Shown: positions 7,483 through 16,211 of the stretch, piece by piece
How the letters are laid out: each line of letters starts with the position of its first letter
Numbering within the stretch: the stretch's first letter is position 1
The notes under the pieces: generated by a model
Told to the model about the DNA's origin: nothing
The model's database searches: none
The model's input: the letters and a program-made list of their open reading frames with translations, nothing else
Assembly: GCA_964428225.1 (NCBI GenBank)
Contig: CAYRXS010000002.1
Location: 1 to 64,000, forward strand
Source of the DNA: JBFMCU01 sp964428225
Lineage (GTDB): Bacteria > Planctomycetota > UBA1135 > GCA-002686595
Reading direction: 5' to 3'
Length of the DNA: 64,000 nucleotides
Translations under genes and position numbers: made by a program

Positions 7483-10400
7483 TCAGCGGTCCTGCTCCGA
7501 ATAGTCGAACGAGCGATCGGGGAAGGGCGGAGGTTGCGGAACGGCGCGGGGATCCGTCTCGATCTCTCCGAGCAGGTGGTCGATGGCGGCATCGAGCTGC
7601 GCGTCGGAGCCCTCGAACGTGGCGTGGGGGAGGTTGTCCACCGTGACGTCCGGGATGACGCCGATCTGCTCGATGAGCCACTCGCCCTCCGGGCCGTATA
7701 CGCCGTACATCGGGGCGCGTGCGAGCCCGCCGTCGCTGAGACGGTTGTCGGAGCTGAGCCAGATCTCTCCGCCCCACGTTCGCGTGCCGATGACCGGTCC
7801 GAGGCCGAGGCGACGGAATCCTTCCGCGAAAGCCTCACCGTCGGACGCGGTCGTCTGGTCCACCAGCACCACCATGTGGCCGCGGAACGCGTACTGCATG
7901 TTCCAGGTCGGCTGCGCGGTCCGGCTCTGCCAGTACATCCATGCGCGACGCGCCAGCTTCTCGAGAATGAAGGCGTCGATGTTGCCGCCGGAGTTGCTGC
8001 GGACGTCGATGATGAGGCCCTGGCGATTGAAGACCGGATAGAAGTTGCGGTACCACTCGGTGATGTTGCCCCCGCCCATCGCGCGCAGGTGGACGTAGCC
8101 CATCCGCCCGGCGCTCCGTTCCTCCACCTGCAGGCGGCGCGTGTATTCCCAGTCGGCGTAGCGCAGGTTGCGCTCGTTGGAGCCGGGAACGACGATCAGG
8201 TCGCGGGACTCGCCGGCGGGAGTCGAGCCCGCGCCGCCCGAGCGGATCCGCAACAGGACCTGGCGTCCCTCCTGGTGGCGGAGGAGCGCTCCGATGTCCG
8301 CCACCTCCGAGGTGGCGACTCCGTTCACCGCCTCGATGACGTCGCCGGGATGGACGTCCAGGTGGGGAGCGGCGAGCGGCGCGCGCTCGTCGGGGTAGTC
8401 CGGGTCCGATCGATAGATGTAGTCGATGCGATAGCCGCCGGCGTCGCGGTCGCGGAACATCCGGGCGCCGAGGGTCGCCACCGGAACGTCGTCCGGCCCG
8501 GTGCGCAGGTCGCCGCCCCGCACGCTGGTGTGCAACGCCGACAGCTCGCCGACGAAGCAGCCGATCACGTGGGATAGCTCGTCCCGCGTCGTGACCCGAT
8601 CGACCAGTGGCAGGTACCGGGCGAGCGTCGCGTCCCAGTCGAGCCCGTGCATCCCCGGGTCGTAGAAGTAGTCCCGCTCCAGGCGCCAGGCATCCACGAA
8701 GATCTGGCGCCAGTCCTGCCGCACGTCGATGGAGTACTTCCATCCCGACAGGTCGACCTTGTGCTCGGCGAGATCCGAGGCCTTGGCAGGCTTGGCGTCG
8801 AGGACGAAGAGGTCGTCCTTCTTCCGTACCAGGAGCTTCTTCCCGTCGAGCGAGAGCTCGATCGAGCGCACGTCCTCCACGACGGTCGTGGCCTTCACGT
8901 CCTCGTTGTCGATCTTCACCGCCACGAGGTGGGTCTTGGGAGAGGGTCCGGAGTCCCGCGCGGTGAAGAAGAGCGCCTTGTCGTTCACCGCCAAAGAGCC
9001 GTAGTTGCCGGGGGGGACGGGCACTCTCTCGACGCGATCGGCGAGACCGTCGAGCTCGATCACCACCGGCGTCTTCTTCGGCTTCTCGGAGCTCTTCTCC
9101 GCGTCCTTCTCCTCGGCGTCCTTCTTTCCGGGGCCCTTCTCCTTCTTCTCGTCCTCCGCTCCTTGCAGCTCGTCGTCGGGCCGGAAGGGCGAGCGAAGGC
9201 CCTTGCGCAGGGGAACGAGGAACACCTGGAAGGTCTTGTCGAAGTAGGGCTCCGGCTGGCGCGTCCCCCACACGCTGGTGACGAGAGAGCGAAGGTGCCG
9301 GTCGGACAGGAAGTACACGAACTCGCCGCCGGGATCCCACGCGACGTCGGTGCTGTTCACCCGGTCGCTGGTCAGGGGGATCGTCGTCTTCTCCTGCGTG
9401 TCGTAGATCTTGATCTGCTTGAAGGTGTTGAGCGCGGTCATGGTGTAGGCGAGCCACCGGCCGTCCGGCGACCAGGCCATGTCCCCGGGCTCCTCGCGAT
9501 TCTCGTTGATCCGCGTCTGCTCGCGCGTCTCCAGATCGAGCACCCACAGGTCGTGGTTGTTGTCCGTGTACGCGACGCGGCGGCCGTCGGGGGACGGATG
9601 GGGGCGGAAGCGCAGGATCGTGCCGTCCTCGGTGATCCGCTCGTCCTGGCCCACCCCGTTGATGGGGATCCTGGTGAGCTCCAGCTCGCCCGTCTCGTCG
9701 GACAGCCCCAGGAGCGTCTCGCCGTCGGGCATGAACGTCACGTCGCGGAAGCGCACGCCGTCCTTGCGCGAGGCGCGCACCAGCCGTCCCTGCTCGACCG
9801 GGGCCACGAACACGCGGCCGCGCGAGGTGAGCGCGACGCTCTCGCCCTCGGGGTGGAGGTGGACGGCCTCGAGGCGCTTCATGGGCTCGTCCACCCACCT
9901 CTCGCGTAGCTGGTCGAAGTCGGACGCCAGAGTGATCGGCACGAGGCTCGTTCGATCCGTGGCGATGTCGTAGAGCCACAGGTCGGCTCCCTGCTGGTAG
10001 ACGATCCTCCCGTCGTGGAGCGACGGACCGTACACGTCGAAGCCGCGGTGCCGGGTGTGCTGGCGCAGGTCGCGACCGTCCTCGTCCATCGACCACAGGT
10101 TCATCGTGCCGTCGCGATCGGTGACGAAGTACACGCGACCCGCCCACCACCGGGGGGAGTGGCTCTCGCCTCGGTGGTCGCCCGTCAGCTCCACCGCCTC
10201 CTCGGCGCCCTCCTCGTACTTCCAGACGTCTCGCGCCGTGCCGCCCGTGTAGCGCTTGGTCACGTTGCGGTGCCAGGCGGGGTGCACGAAGTAGGTCGTG
10301 GATCCGTCGGCATCGAAGGCGGCCTCGCTGGCGTAGGCGAGAGGGAGGGGCGACCGCGCGCCGCTCTCCAGATCCAGCGCGACGAGACCGGGCCGCGGCA

Positions 10401-10836
10401 ACCCCGAGTAGCGACGCGTCTCGTAGACGAGCCGGCCGTCCGGGGTCCACGCGCGGGCCAGCGACGCGTCGGCCTCGAACGTGCGGCGGGTCGGGATCCC
10501 GCCGGAGAGCGGCATCGTGTAGAGCTCGGCCGGGCCCTCGTACCGCGCGGTGAACGCGAGGGTCAGCCCGTCGGGAGAGATCGTGGGATGCGTCTCCTCG
10601 GCGGGATGGGTGGTGAGCCGTCGCGCGACTCCCCCCTCCAGCGACACCGTCCACAGATCGCCCTCGGCGGCGAATACGATCGTGTTCCCGTGGAGGGTCG
10701 GCTGGCGGTAGTAGCCCGCGGCTCCCGCGGCCGAGGGCGTCGCGGGAGTCGACCCGGCGGCGTCCTGGGCCGGAAGTGGCGTCGAGCAGGCGGCGAGAAC
10801 GAAGGCGAGGAGAGGGGAGGCGTGCATGTGGGGCAT
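7483..10836 (-). CDS. Tricorn protease homologue (S41 family), predicted lipoprotein
   Basis: A 1117-residue peptidase with the full tricorn layout: an N-terminal WD40-like propeller of TolB-type repeats (SPDGLTLAFTA, SPDGRRVAYTD), a second propeller, a PDZ domain (HPGDVIEAVNGV) and a C-terminal S41 core. Catalytic residues visible are His769 (ALHTSV) and Ser998-Asp999 (TASDGEAF), with the downstream GEWLIE segment supplying the usual Glu. A Lys/Glu-rich linker (EKKEKGPGKKDAEEKDAEK) separates the propellers. The start at 10836 or 10827 gives a lipobox LAACS, so the protein is probably anchored in the envelope, unlike the cytosolic archaeal enzyme. It should cut short peptides. It is convergent with the pilus-like operon and divergent from the Cys-rich membrane protein gene. 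Confidence 0.92.
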   Translation of the reverse strand: MPHMHASPLLAFVLAACSTPLPAQDAAGSTPATPSAAGAAGYYRQPTLHGNTIVFAAEGDLWTVSLEGGVARRLTTHPAEETHPTISPDGLTLAFTARYEGPAELYTMPLSGGIPTRRTFEADASLARAWTPDGRLVYETRRYSGLPRPGLVALDLESGARSPLPLAYASEAAFDADGSTTYFVHPAWHRNVTKRYTGGTARDVWKYEEGAEEAVELTGDHRGESHSPRWWAGRVYFVTDRDGTMNLWSMDEDGRDLRQHTRHRGFDVYGPSLHDGRIVYQQGADLWLYDIATDRTSLVPITLASDFDQLRERWVDEPMKRLEAVHLHPEGESVALTSRGRVFVAPVEQGRLVRASRKDGVRFRDVTFMPDGETLLGLSDETGELELTRIPINGVGQDERITEDGTILRFRPHPSPDGRRVAYTDNNHDLWVLDLETREQTRINENREEPGDMAWSPDGRWLAYTMTALNTFKQIKIYDTQEKTTIPLTSDRVNSTDVAWDPGGEFVYFLSDRHLRSLVTSVWGTRQPEPYFDKTFQVFLVPLRKGLRSPFRPDDELQGAEDEKKEKGPGKKDAEEKDAEKSSEKPKKTPVVIELDGLADRVERVPVPPGNYGSLAVNDKALFFTARDSGPSPKTHLVAVKIDNEDVKATTVVEDVRSIELSLDGKKLLVRKKDDLFVLDAKPAKASDLAEHKVDLSGWKYSIDVRQDWRQIFVDAWRLERDYFYDPGMHGLDWDATLARYLPLVDRVTTRDELSHVIGCFVGELSALHTSVRGGDLRTGPDDVPVATLGARMFRDRDAGGYRIDYIYRSDPDYPDERAPLAAPHLDVHPGDVIEAVNGVATSEVADIGALLRHQEGRQVLLRIRSGGAGSTPAGESRDLIVVPGSNERNLRYADWEYTRRLQVEERSAGRMGYVHLRAMGGGNITEWYRNFYPVFNRQGLIIDVRSNSGGNIDAFILEKLARRAWMYWQSRTAQPTWNMQYAFRGHMVVLVDQTTASDGEAFAEGFRRLGLGPVIGTRTWGGEIWLSSDNRLSDGGLARAPMYGVYGPEGEWLIEQIGVIPDVTVDNLPHATFEGSDAQLDAAIDHLLGEIETDPRAVPQPPPFPDRSFDYSEQDR

Positions 10837-11047
10837 GGCGGTACTTCGCGTCACGCGGGCGGGGATGATCCGGATCGACGCCAGTGTACTTGCTCGGACC
10901 GACCGGCCCGCAACACCTCCGGTCCGCCTTCTCCGGCCGAGCCCGGCCCCCGGCGCGAGGATTGCGCAGCCGTTACGATCGGTCACCTCACGGCGTGCTC
11001 CACCTCGCGTCCCGGATTCGCTACAAGATGGCGAGAAGGAAGACGCC

Positions 11048-11590
11048 ATGAGCGAAGACGACATCGAATCCGAGCAATGCCCGGACGCGCCCGCCTCCCA
11101 CGTCAGGGAGCTGATCGACAACATCCCCTATGCGGTGATGCTCCTGCTCGGCGCGGCGATCCTGCGGCTCACGATCCCCGTCGAGGGGTGGAGCTGGGTG
11201 AGCGCGGTGCTGTACGTGCTCTACGGAGTGGCGGGCACGCTCTGGATCATGGTGTTCATCTGCCCGTACTGCCATTTCTACGACACGCGGCTGTGTCCGT
11301 GCGGCTACGGGCAGTTCGCTCCTCGACTCCGGGCGCGGAAGGATCCCGAGCGTTTCACCACTCAGTTCCGCAAGCACATCCCGGTGATCGTCCCGCTGTG
11401 GTTCGTGCCGCCGATCGTTGCGGGGCTGGCGCTGTGGCGCGATTTTGCCTGGCTACCGGCCGGTCTCCTGCTCGCCTTCGCGATCAACTCCTTCGTGATC
11501 CTGCCCCTGGTGTCGAAGAAGTACGGGTGCGCGCAGTGCCCGCAGAAAGAGTCCTGCCCCTGGATGGGCACGTGTCGCACCGGGGAGTGA
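11048..11590 (+). CDS. Cys-rich four-TM membrane protein, unknown function
   Basis: A 180-residue protein with about four TM helices (around residues 30-48, 58-74, 112-128 and 138-155) and two cysteine clusters facing the same side: CPYCHFYDTRLCPCGYG after TM2 and CAQCPQKESCPWMGTC at the C-terminus. This spacing could hold iron-sulfur or zinc centres, or act in thiol or electron transfer (inference). A purine-rich stretch (GAGAAGGAAG) lies just before the ATG. It stands alone, divergent from the tricorn homologue and convergent with the DUF1566 gene. I do not recognise a named family. Confidence 0.7.
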   Translation: MSEDDIESEQCPDAPASHVRELIDNIPYAVMLLLGAAILRLTIPVEGWSWVSAVLYVLYGVAGTLWIMVFICPYCHFYDTRLCPCGYGQFAPRLRARKDPERFTTQFRKHIPVIVPLWFVPPIVAGLALWRDFAWLPAGLLLAFAINSFVILPLVSKKYGCAQCPQKESCPWMGTCRTGE

Positions 11591-11596
11591 GTCCGT

Positions 11597-13174
11597 CTAG
11601 GAACCGATGTCGATCGCGATCGGGTTGGATGCGAAATCCACGGGACCGAGCAGGAAGTAGGCGAAGCACGCGGTCTGCCCGATCAGCTCCGGGGGCAGGG
11701 GAGGGGGGAAGGCGAGCTGTGCCGATGCCTGGCCGTTGGCGTCCAGCGTGCCCCAGGTGTCGACGAGAGCGGAGGTGTTCGCCAGAAGGATCGTCTCCAA
11801 CGTGAACTCGTCCCAGTTCAGGGGAAGGGTGACCAGGCCGTCGGGGGTGGTGATGCCCGGCTTCGTGCCGATCATGCTGCCCACGACGACGTAGACCCGG
11901 AGCGCGTTGGAGGGACCCGCGTCCAGGGTGAGGTCGATCGGGGTCGCGTTGGTGATCGTGGTCGCGTAGGTGCTCGCGGTGAGGGAGGCACCGACGCCTC
12001 CCCGGACGGCGCGCGCGTAGCTGAAGATGCGCACCACGTCGCCCTGGGGACCGTTGCCGTGCGGCCAGTTGTTCGGATCGCCGTCCTTCGGGTCACTCCG
12101 CTGCGCGCCCGCGCCGTGGACGTTGAGCAGGACCCAGTTGCCGGAATGGGGGGGCTGCTCCATCCAGCCCCAGGCCTCGCCGAAGGAGAAGTAGACGCCC
12201 CAGAAGTTCGGCCCGTCGACGTGCGTGGTGCTCGACCAGAAGTACGAATCGTCCGAGGTGATGTCGAAGACGGGATCGATGGCCGGTCCCACCTGCGCGG
12301 GGATCCTGGCGTCGGGCGCGCGCGTGTAGTCGACGATGCTCTGCAGCTCCTTCGCGTTCGGGAGGCGCCAGTCGTCGTGTCCGGCGTGGACGAGATTCTC
12401 GGCATAGCTCAGAGCCTGCTCCCAGTTCAGCGTCGTTCCGCTGTCGGCCATCATCCACGTCAGGCCGGAGGAGAGGTCGGTGATGGTGCCGTCGCCGTTG
12501 TCGACGAAGTCGTTGACCCCGTAGTCCGGATTGCCCCGCACGTACCGCACATAGGCGGTCATGACGCCACCCGGCCCCGTGTTGATCGGGTAGCCCTTGA
12601 TGCGGCCGTCCGCGAAGTTGACTCCGAACGCGGCGAGCTCTCCACCGAAGACCGTGCCGACGTAGTCGGTGCTCGACCAGTACTGGGCGTCGATGAAGCG
12701 CTCACCCGCGCTCGTGTCCCCGTACTCGAAGTCGAAGTAGTCCGGATCGATGTACGGGATGGAGTCCGCCTCGCTGAAACCGGTGACTCCCCGGAAGTCC
12801 ATCAGCGAGTAGAGCTCCTTGATCGTGGGCAGGCGCCAGTCGGTGTGCCCGGCGAGGGAGAACGTGGATCCTCCGGCCACCGCGTCGGCCCAGGTCTCCT
12901 TGTCCCCGGGAGTCTGCTGCCACATGAGCCCAGTCTGCAGGTCCGAGACCGTGCCGTCGCCGTTGTCCCGGAAGGCGAACAGTGTTCCCTGGTACTGACC
13001 ATCCTGCCCCCGGAAGGCCGCCCCGACGTCGGGAGGCGCGATCTCCCCCGACTCGCCGTAGCACTTCTTCTGGCCGGTGTCGACCACGGGGTAGTCGTCG
13101 GCGGAGCTGGCGAGGAGCCCCGCGAAGAGGGTCAGGGCCACGGGGGGGACGAATCCGGAAGTGAGGGCATACAT
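11597..13174 (-). CDS. Exported protein with two DUF1566 (Lcl) domains and a C-terminal tag domain
   Basis: 525 residues. A signal peptide (about 1-25) is followed by two copies of the DUF1566 lectin-like fold. Each starts with DNGDGT(V/I)(S/T)DL and contains (T/H)DWRLP(T/N)(I/A)KEL and YWSST or FWSST. The copies span about residues 68-215 and 217-385. Residues about 405-525 form a beta-rich C-terminal domain (RVYVVVGS...GTLDANGQ...GQTACFAYFLLGPVDFASN) that is clearly homologous to the C-terminus of the arylsulfotransferase-like protein encoded at 13416. DUF1566 proteins are surface or tail-fibre-like proteins resembling C-type lectins; the ligand is unknown. It is transcribed towards the Cys-rich protein gene and divergently from the arylsulfotransferase-like gene. 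Confidence 0.85.
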   Translation of the reverse strand: MYALTSGFVPPVALTLFAGLLASSADDYPVVDTGQKKCYGESGEIAPPDVGAAFRGQDGQYQGTLFAFRDNGDGTVSDLQTGLMWQQTPGDKETWADAVAGGSTFSLAGHTDWRLPTIKELYSLMDFRGVTGFSEADSIPYIDPDYFDFEYGDTSAGERFIDAQYWSSTDYVGTVFGGELAAFGVNFADGRIKGYPINTGPGGVMTAYVRYVRGNPDYGVNDFVDNGDGTITDLSSGLTWMMADSGTTLNWEQALSYAENLVHAGHDDWRLPNAKELQSIVDYTRAPDARIPAQVGPAIDPVFDITSDDSYFWSSTTHVDGPNFWGVYFSFGEAWGWMEQPPHSGNWVLLNVHGAGAQRSDPKDGDPNNWPHGNGPQGDVVRIFSYARAVRGGVGASLTASTYATTITNATPIDLTLDAGPSNALRVYVVVGSMIGTKPGITTPDGLVTLPLNWDEFTLETILLANTSALVDTWGTLDANGQASAQLAFPPPLPPELIGQTACFAYFLLGPVDFASNPIAIDIGS

Positions 13175-13324
13175 GGTCTGGCCGCGATGATGTCGGGGGA
13201 GATGGGACTCGCCAAACGATAACCACTAGTACGAGAACCATGTGTGCAACATGACAATCGGCGTGCCGTTTCGAGAAAGCCTGCTCGGAATCCGGAGATC
13301 GGGCTCGCCTCGCGAAAGACCGTC

Positions 13325-13342
13325 TGGGTTTTTTTTAACCCA
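13325..13342. repeat. AT-rich inverted repeat in a divergent intergenic region
   Basis: TGGGTT (13325-13330), six T, then AACCCA (13337-13342) forms a perfect inverted repeat in the 241-bp region between the divergent DUF1566 and arylsulfotransferase-like genes. The T-run is exceptional in this GC-rich DNA. It may be an operator, or a melting-prone promoter element for the gene starting at 13416. Confidence 0.35.
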
Positions 13343-13415
13343 AGCTCCATGACCGGTGTTGCAATGGTTTCCCCCCGTTCTTCGATTCGACGTATCGAGC
13401 GCTTGGATATTGCCC

Positions 13416-15101
13416 ATGAGCACATGTGCCTCCGCGATCGTCCCCCGTACGACGGTATTCCGCCTTCCGTCCACACTCCTCGCGCTCGCCGTTCTGCTTG
13501 GAGCGCACGAGACCGTCACCGCGCAGGGGGATCCCGAGGAGGGATTCACGCTCTTCGCTCCGCTGGCCTCCACGACCACGTACATGATCGACTCGGCCGG
13601 CACGGTCGTGCACACGTGGCCGGGGAGCCACCAGCCCGGAAACGCGGTCTATCTGATGGAGAGCGGCAATCTCCTGCGGACGATCCACACCTCGGGAACT
13701 GTCGGGGGCTCCGGAGGAGGGATCCAGGAAGTCGCGTGGGACGGCACCGTGGTCTGGGACTTCGTCTACGACACGACCGACCACCTCTCGCACCACGACA
13801 TCGAGGTCCTGCCCAACGGCAACGTTCTCGTGATCGCCTGGGAGCACCTGACCCGAGCCGAGGCGATCGCCCAGGGACGGAATCCCGCATACACCAGCGG
13901 AGGCGTCTTCTCCCCGGACCACGTCATCGAGGTCGAGCCGACGGGACCGACGACGGGCGACATCGTTTGGGAATGGCACGCCTGGGACCACCTCGTTCAG
14001 GACTACGATCCCTCGAAGCCGAACTACGGCGTCGTGAGCGATCATCCCGAGCTCCTCGACCTCAACTTCCCGCCCAGGGTGGCGAACCAGGGTGATTGGC
14101 TCCACGCGAACTCGATCGACTACAACGCGCATTTCGACCAGATCCTGATCAGTTGTCACAACTTCGGCGAGATCTGGGTCATCGACCACAGCACGACGAC
14201 CGCGGAGGCGGCGGGGCACACCGGAGGCAACAGCGGGATGGGCGGGGACATCCTCTACCGATGGGGAAATCCCCAGGCCTACCGACGGGGAAGCGCGGCC
14301 GACCAGCAGTTCTACGGCCAGCACGACGCCACGTGGGTGGAGGAGGGATACCCGGGCGAAGGCGACATCCTCGTGTTCAACAACGGGGTGGGACGGGCCG
14401 GACCCAGGTATTCCTCGGTGGAGCAGATCGTGCCCCCCGTCGACGGGAATGGGAACTACGCGCTAGCCGGAGGAGCGGCCTACGAGCCCGCGGCGCCGAC
14501 CTGGATCTACACGGCGCCGAACCCGACCGACTTCTACTCCCAGAACATCTCCGGAGCCACGCGACAGCCGAACGGGAACACGCTGATCTGCAGCGGGGCT
14601 CAGGGGTGGTTCTTCGAGGTCAACCTGGCCGGAGACCTCGTCTGGGAGTACACGAACGTCTACCCCAATCCCCAGAACAACCATGTGTTCAAGGTGCATC
14701 GCTACCCGCACTACCTGTTCCCGGAGGCCGAGAGCATCTCCGCGTCCGTTGCGGACACCGTGGACTTCCACCTGGAGGCCGGCAGCGACCACGCGTTCCG
14801 GATCTACGTCCTGGTCGCGAGCTTCAGCGGCACGGAGCCCGGCACGCCCCTCCCCGGCGGCCTGATGACCATTCCCTTGAACTACGACTCCCTGACCCAG
14901 CTCGTCATCACGAGCCTGAACGGGGCGAGCTTCATCGACTTCCTCGGCACGCTCGATGGAGGCGGTAGTGCCGTGGCCCGGCTCGACACGCTGGTGCCTC
15001 TCGATCCCGCTCTCATCGGCCAGACGGCCCACTTCGCCTACGCCCTGTTCCCGCCCTGGGACTTCGCGTCGAACGCGATGCCGATCCTGATCGGTCCCTG
15101 A
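13416..15101 (+). CDS. Exported arylsulfotransferase (ASST)-like protein with C-terminal tag domain
   Basis: 561 residues. A signal peptide (ending VTAQ near residue 34) precedes a propeller typical of PQQ-like arylsulfate sulfotransferases: AGTVVHTWPGSHQPGNAVYL, LSHHDIEVLPNGNVLVIAWEH, DWLHANSIDYN, QHDATWV and repeated (D/E)I(V/L)W(E/D)W-type strands. ASST enzymes move sulfate between phenolic compounds in the periplasm; the His-rich motifs fit, but the catalytic histidine cannot be assigned with certainty. Residues about 440-561 are a beta-rich domain ending GQTAHFAYALFPPWDFASNA, shared with the DUF1566 protein next door. I chose the ATG at 13416 because it gives a proper signal peptide. Confidence 0.85.
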   Translation: MSTCASAIVPRTTVFRLPSTLLALAVLLGAHETVTAQGDPEEGFTLFAPLASTTTYMIDSAGTVVHTWPGSHQPGNAVYLMESGNLLRTIHTSGTVGGSGGGIQEVAWDGTVVWDFVYDTTDHLSHHDIEVLPNGNVLVIAWEHLTRAEAIAQGRNPAYTSGGVFSPDHVIEVEPTGPTTGDIVWEWHAWDHLVQDYDPSKPNYGVVSDHPELLDLNFPPRVANQGDWLHANSIDYNAHFDQILISCHNFGEIWVIDHSTTTAEAAGHTGGNSGMGGDILYRWGNPQAYRRGSAADQQFYGQHDATWVEEGYPGEGDILVFNNGVGRAGPRYSSVEQIVPPVDGNGNYALAGGAAYEPAAPTWIYTAPNPTDFYSQNISGATRQPNGNTLICSGAQGWFFEVNLAGDLVWEYTNVYPNPQNNHVFKVHRYPHYLFPEAESISASVADTVDFHLEAGSDHAFRIYVLVASFSGTEPGTPLPGGLMTIPLNYDSLTQLVITSLNGASFIDFLGTLDGGGSAVARLDTLVPLDPALIGQTAHFAYALFPPWDFASNAMPILIGP

Positions 15102-15188
15102 CGGACCACGGAGTGCCCCTCACGCTTCGAATCCCCTCCGGCAAACCGGAGAATGTCGCGAGAGGCTCTACTCGCGGGAGACGACGAC

Positions 15189-15938
15189 ATGGTGATCCTG
15201 GAAGCTTGTATCGACTCGGTGGAATCCGCGGTGGCGGCGCAGGAGGGCGGCGCGGATCGCGTGGAGCTCTGCGCGAACCTGCTGGAGGGGGGGACGACGC
15301 CCCGCCTGGGGTCGATCCGCTTGACGCGGAGCCGCGTGGACATCGACGTGAACGTCATGATCCGGCCGCGGGGGGGCGACTTCTGCTACTCGGCGGCGGA
15401 ATTCGAGGTCATGAGGACCGACGCCGAGGTCGCCCGCGAGGCCGGGGCGAACGGCGTCGTCATCGGCATCCTGAACGAGGACGGGACCGTGCATCGCGAT
15501 CGGACGGCCGCGCTCGTGGAGCTCGCTTGCCCGCTCCCCGTGACGTTCCACCGCGCCATCGACATGTCCCGTGATCCCTTCGAGGCACTCGAGACGCTCG
15601 TCGACCTCGGCGTGGATCGCGTCCTCACCTCCGGACAGGAGAGCGGCGTGCTCGAAGGTCTGGACGTCATCCGCGAGCTGATCGAACATGCGGGCGAGCG
15701 GATCGTCGTCATGCCCGGCTGCGGCATCACCGAGCGCAACCTCGCGAAGGTCGTGGCGGAGACCGGCGCCCGCGAGATTCACGTCGCGGCCTGGGCGAGT
15801 CGGGACAGCCGCATGACGCACCGCCACGACCGCTGCTTCATGGGCGGCGAGCTGCGCCCGCCGGAGTTCTCGCTGTTGACCACCGACGCCGAACGCGTGC
15901 GGGTCTTTGCCCGCCTCGCTCGCGAGATCCGCCCCTGA
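15189..15938 (+). CDS. cutC: CutC family protein
   Basis: A 249-residue cytosolic TIM-barrel protein of the CutC family. Hallmarks are MVILEACIDSVESA at the start, GGADRVELCANL, the NVMIRPRGGDFCYS strand, NGVVIGIL, the VTFHRAIDMSRDP motif and DRVLTSGQE...VMPGCGITERN. CutC was linked to copper tolerance in E. coli, but its biochemical role is unsettled (family knowledge). Two starts are possible (15153, 15189); GGGAG ahead of 15189 and the family N-terminus favour 15189. It follows the arylsulfotransferase-like gene by 87 bp. No metal transport gene is nearby to support a copper role here. Confidence 0.93.
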   Translation: MVILEACIDSVESAVAAQEGGADRVELCANLLEGGTTPRLGSIRLTRSRVDIDVNVMIRPRGGDFCYSAAEFEVMRTDAEVAREAGANGVVIGILNEDGTVHRDRTAALVELACPLPVTFHRAIDMSRDPFEALETLVDLGVDRVLTSGQESGVLEGLDVIRELIEHAGERIVVMPGCGITERNLAKVVAETGAREIHVAAWASRDSRMTHRHDRCFMGGELRPPEFSLLTTDAERVRVFARLAREIRP

Positions 15939-16041
15939 TTCGGTCCCTCGAGACACGCGAGGTTCATCGCGAGATGAAGCGATCCGGTGCGCCGTATGCG
16001 AAGTCTCGTGGTCCGGACCGCCAAATGCCGTGATCGGCCCC

Positions 16042-16057
16042 GGGCCATTGATGGCCC
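16042..16057. repeat. Perfect 6-bp hairpin GGGCCA-TTGA-TGGCCC
   Basis: This lies in the 273-bp gap between cutC and the next gene. It is a GC-rich stem with a four-base loop and no T-run after it. It may stop cutC transcription factor-dependently or shape the next gene's leader. The rest of the gap shows nothing else I recognise until the ribosome site GAAGGAGG near 16196-16203. Confidence 0.3.
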
Positions 16058-16211
16058 ATCGGGCGTAACCCCCGCAGTGACAAGGGATTCGGGCTTTCCG
16101 TGGCCGCGGCATGCGATCTGCATCGCTCCCGGGGGGAGGAATCTGCCCGCAGCCGACGAGCTTCCCTCCCCGATCGGACCCGCACACCACCCCACCGAAG
16201 GAGGCCCGACC

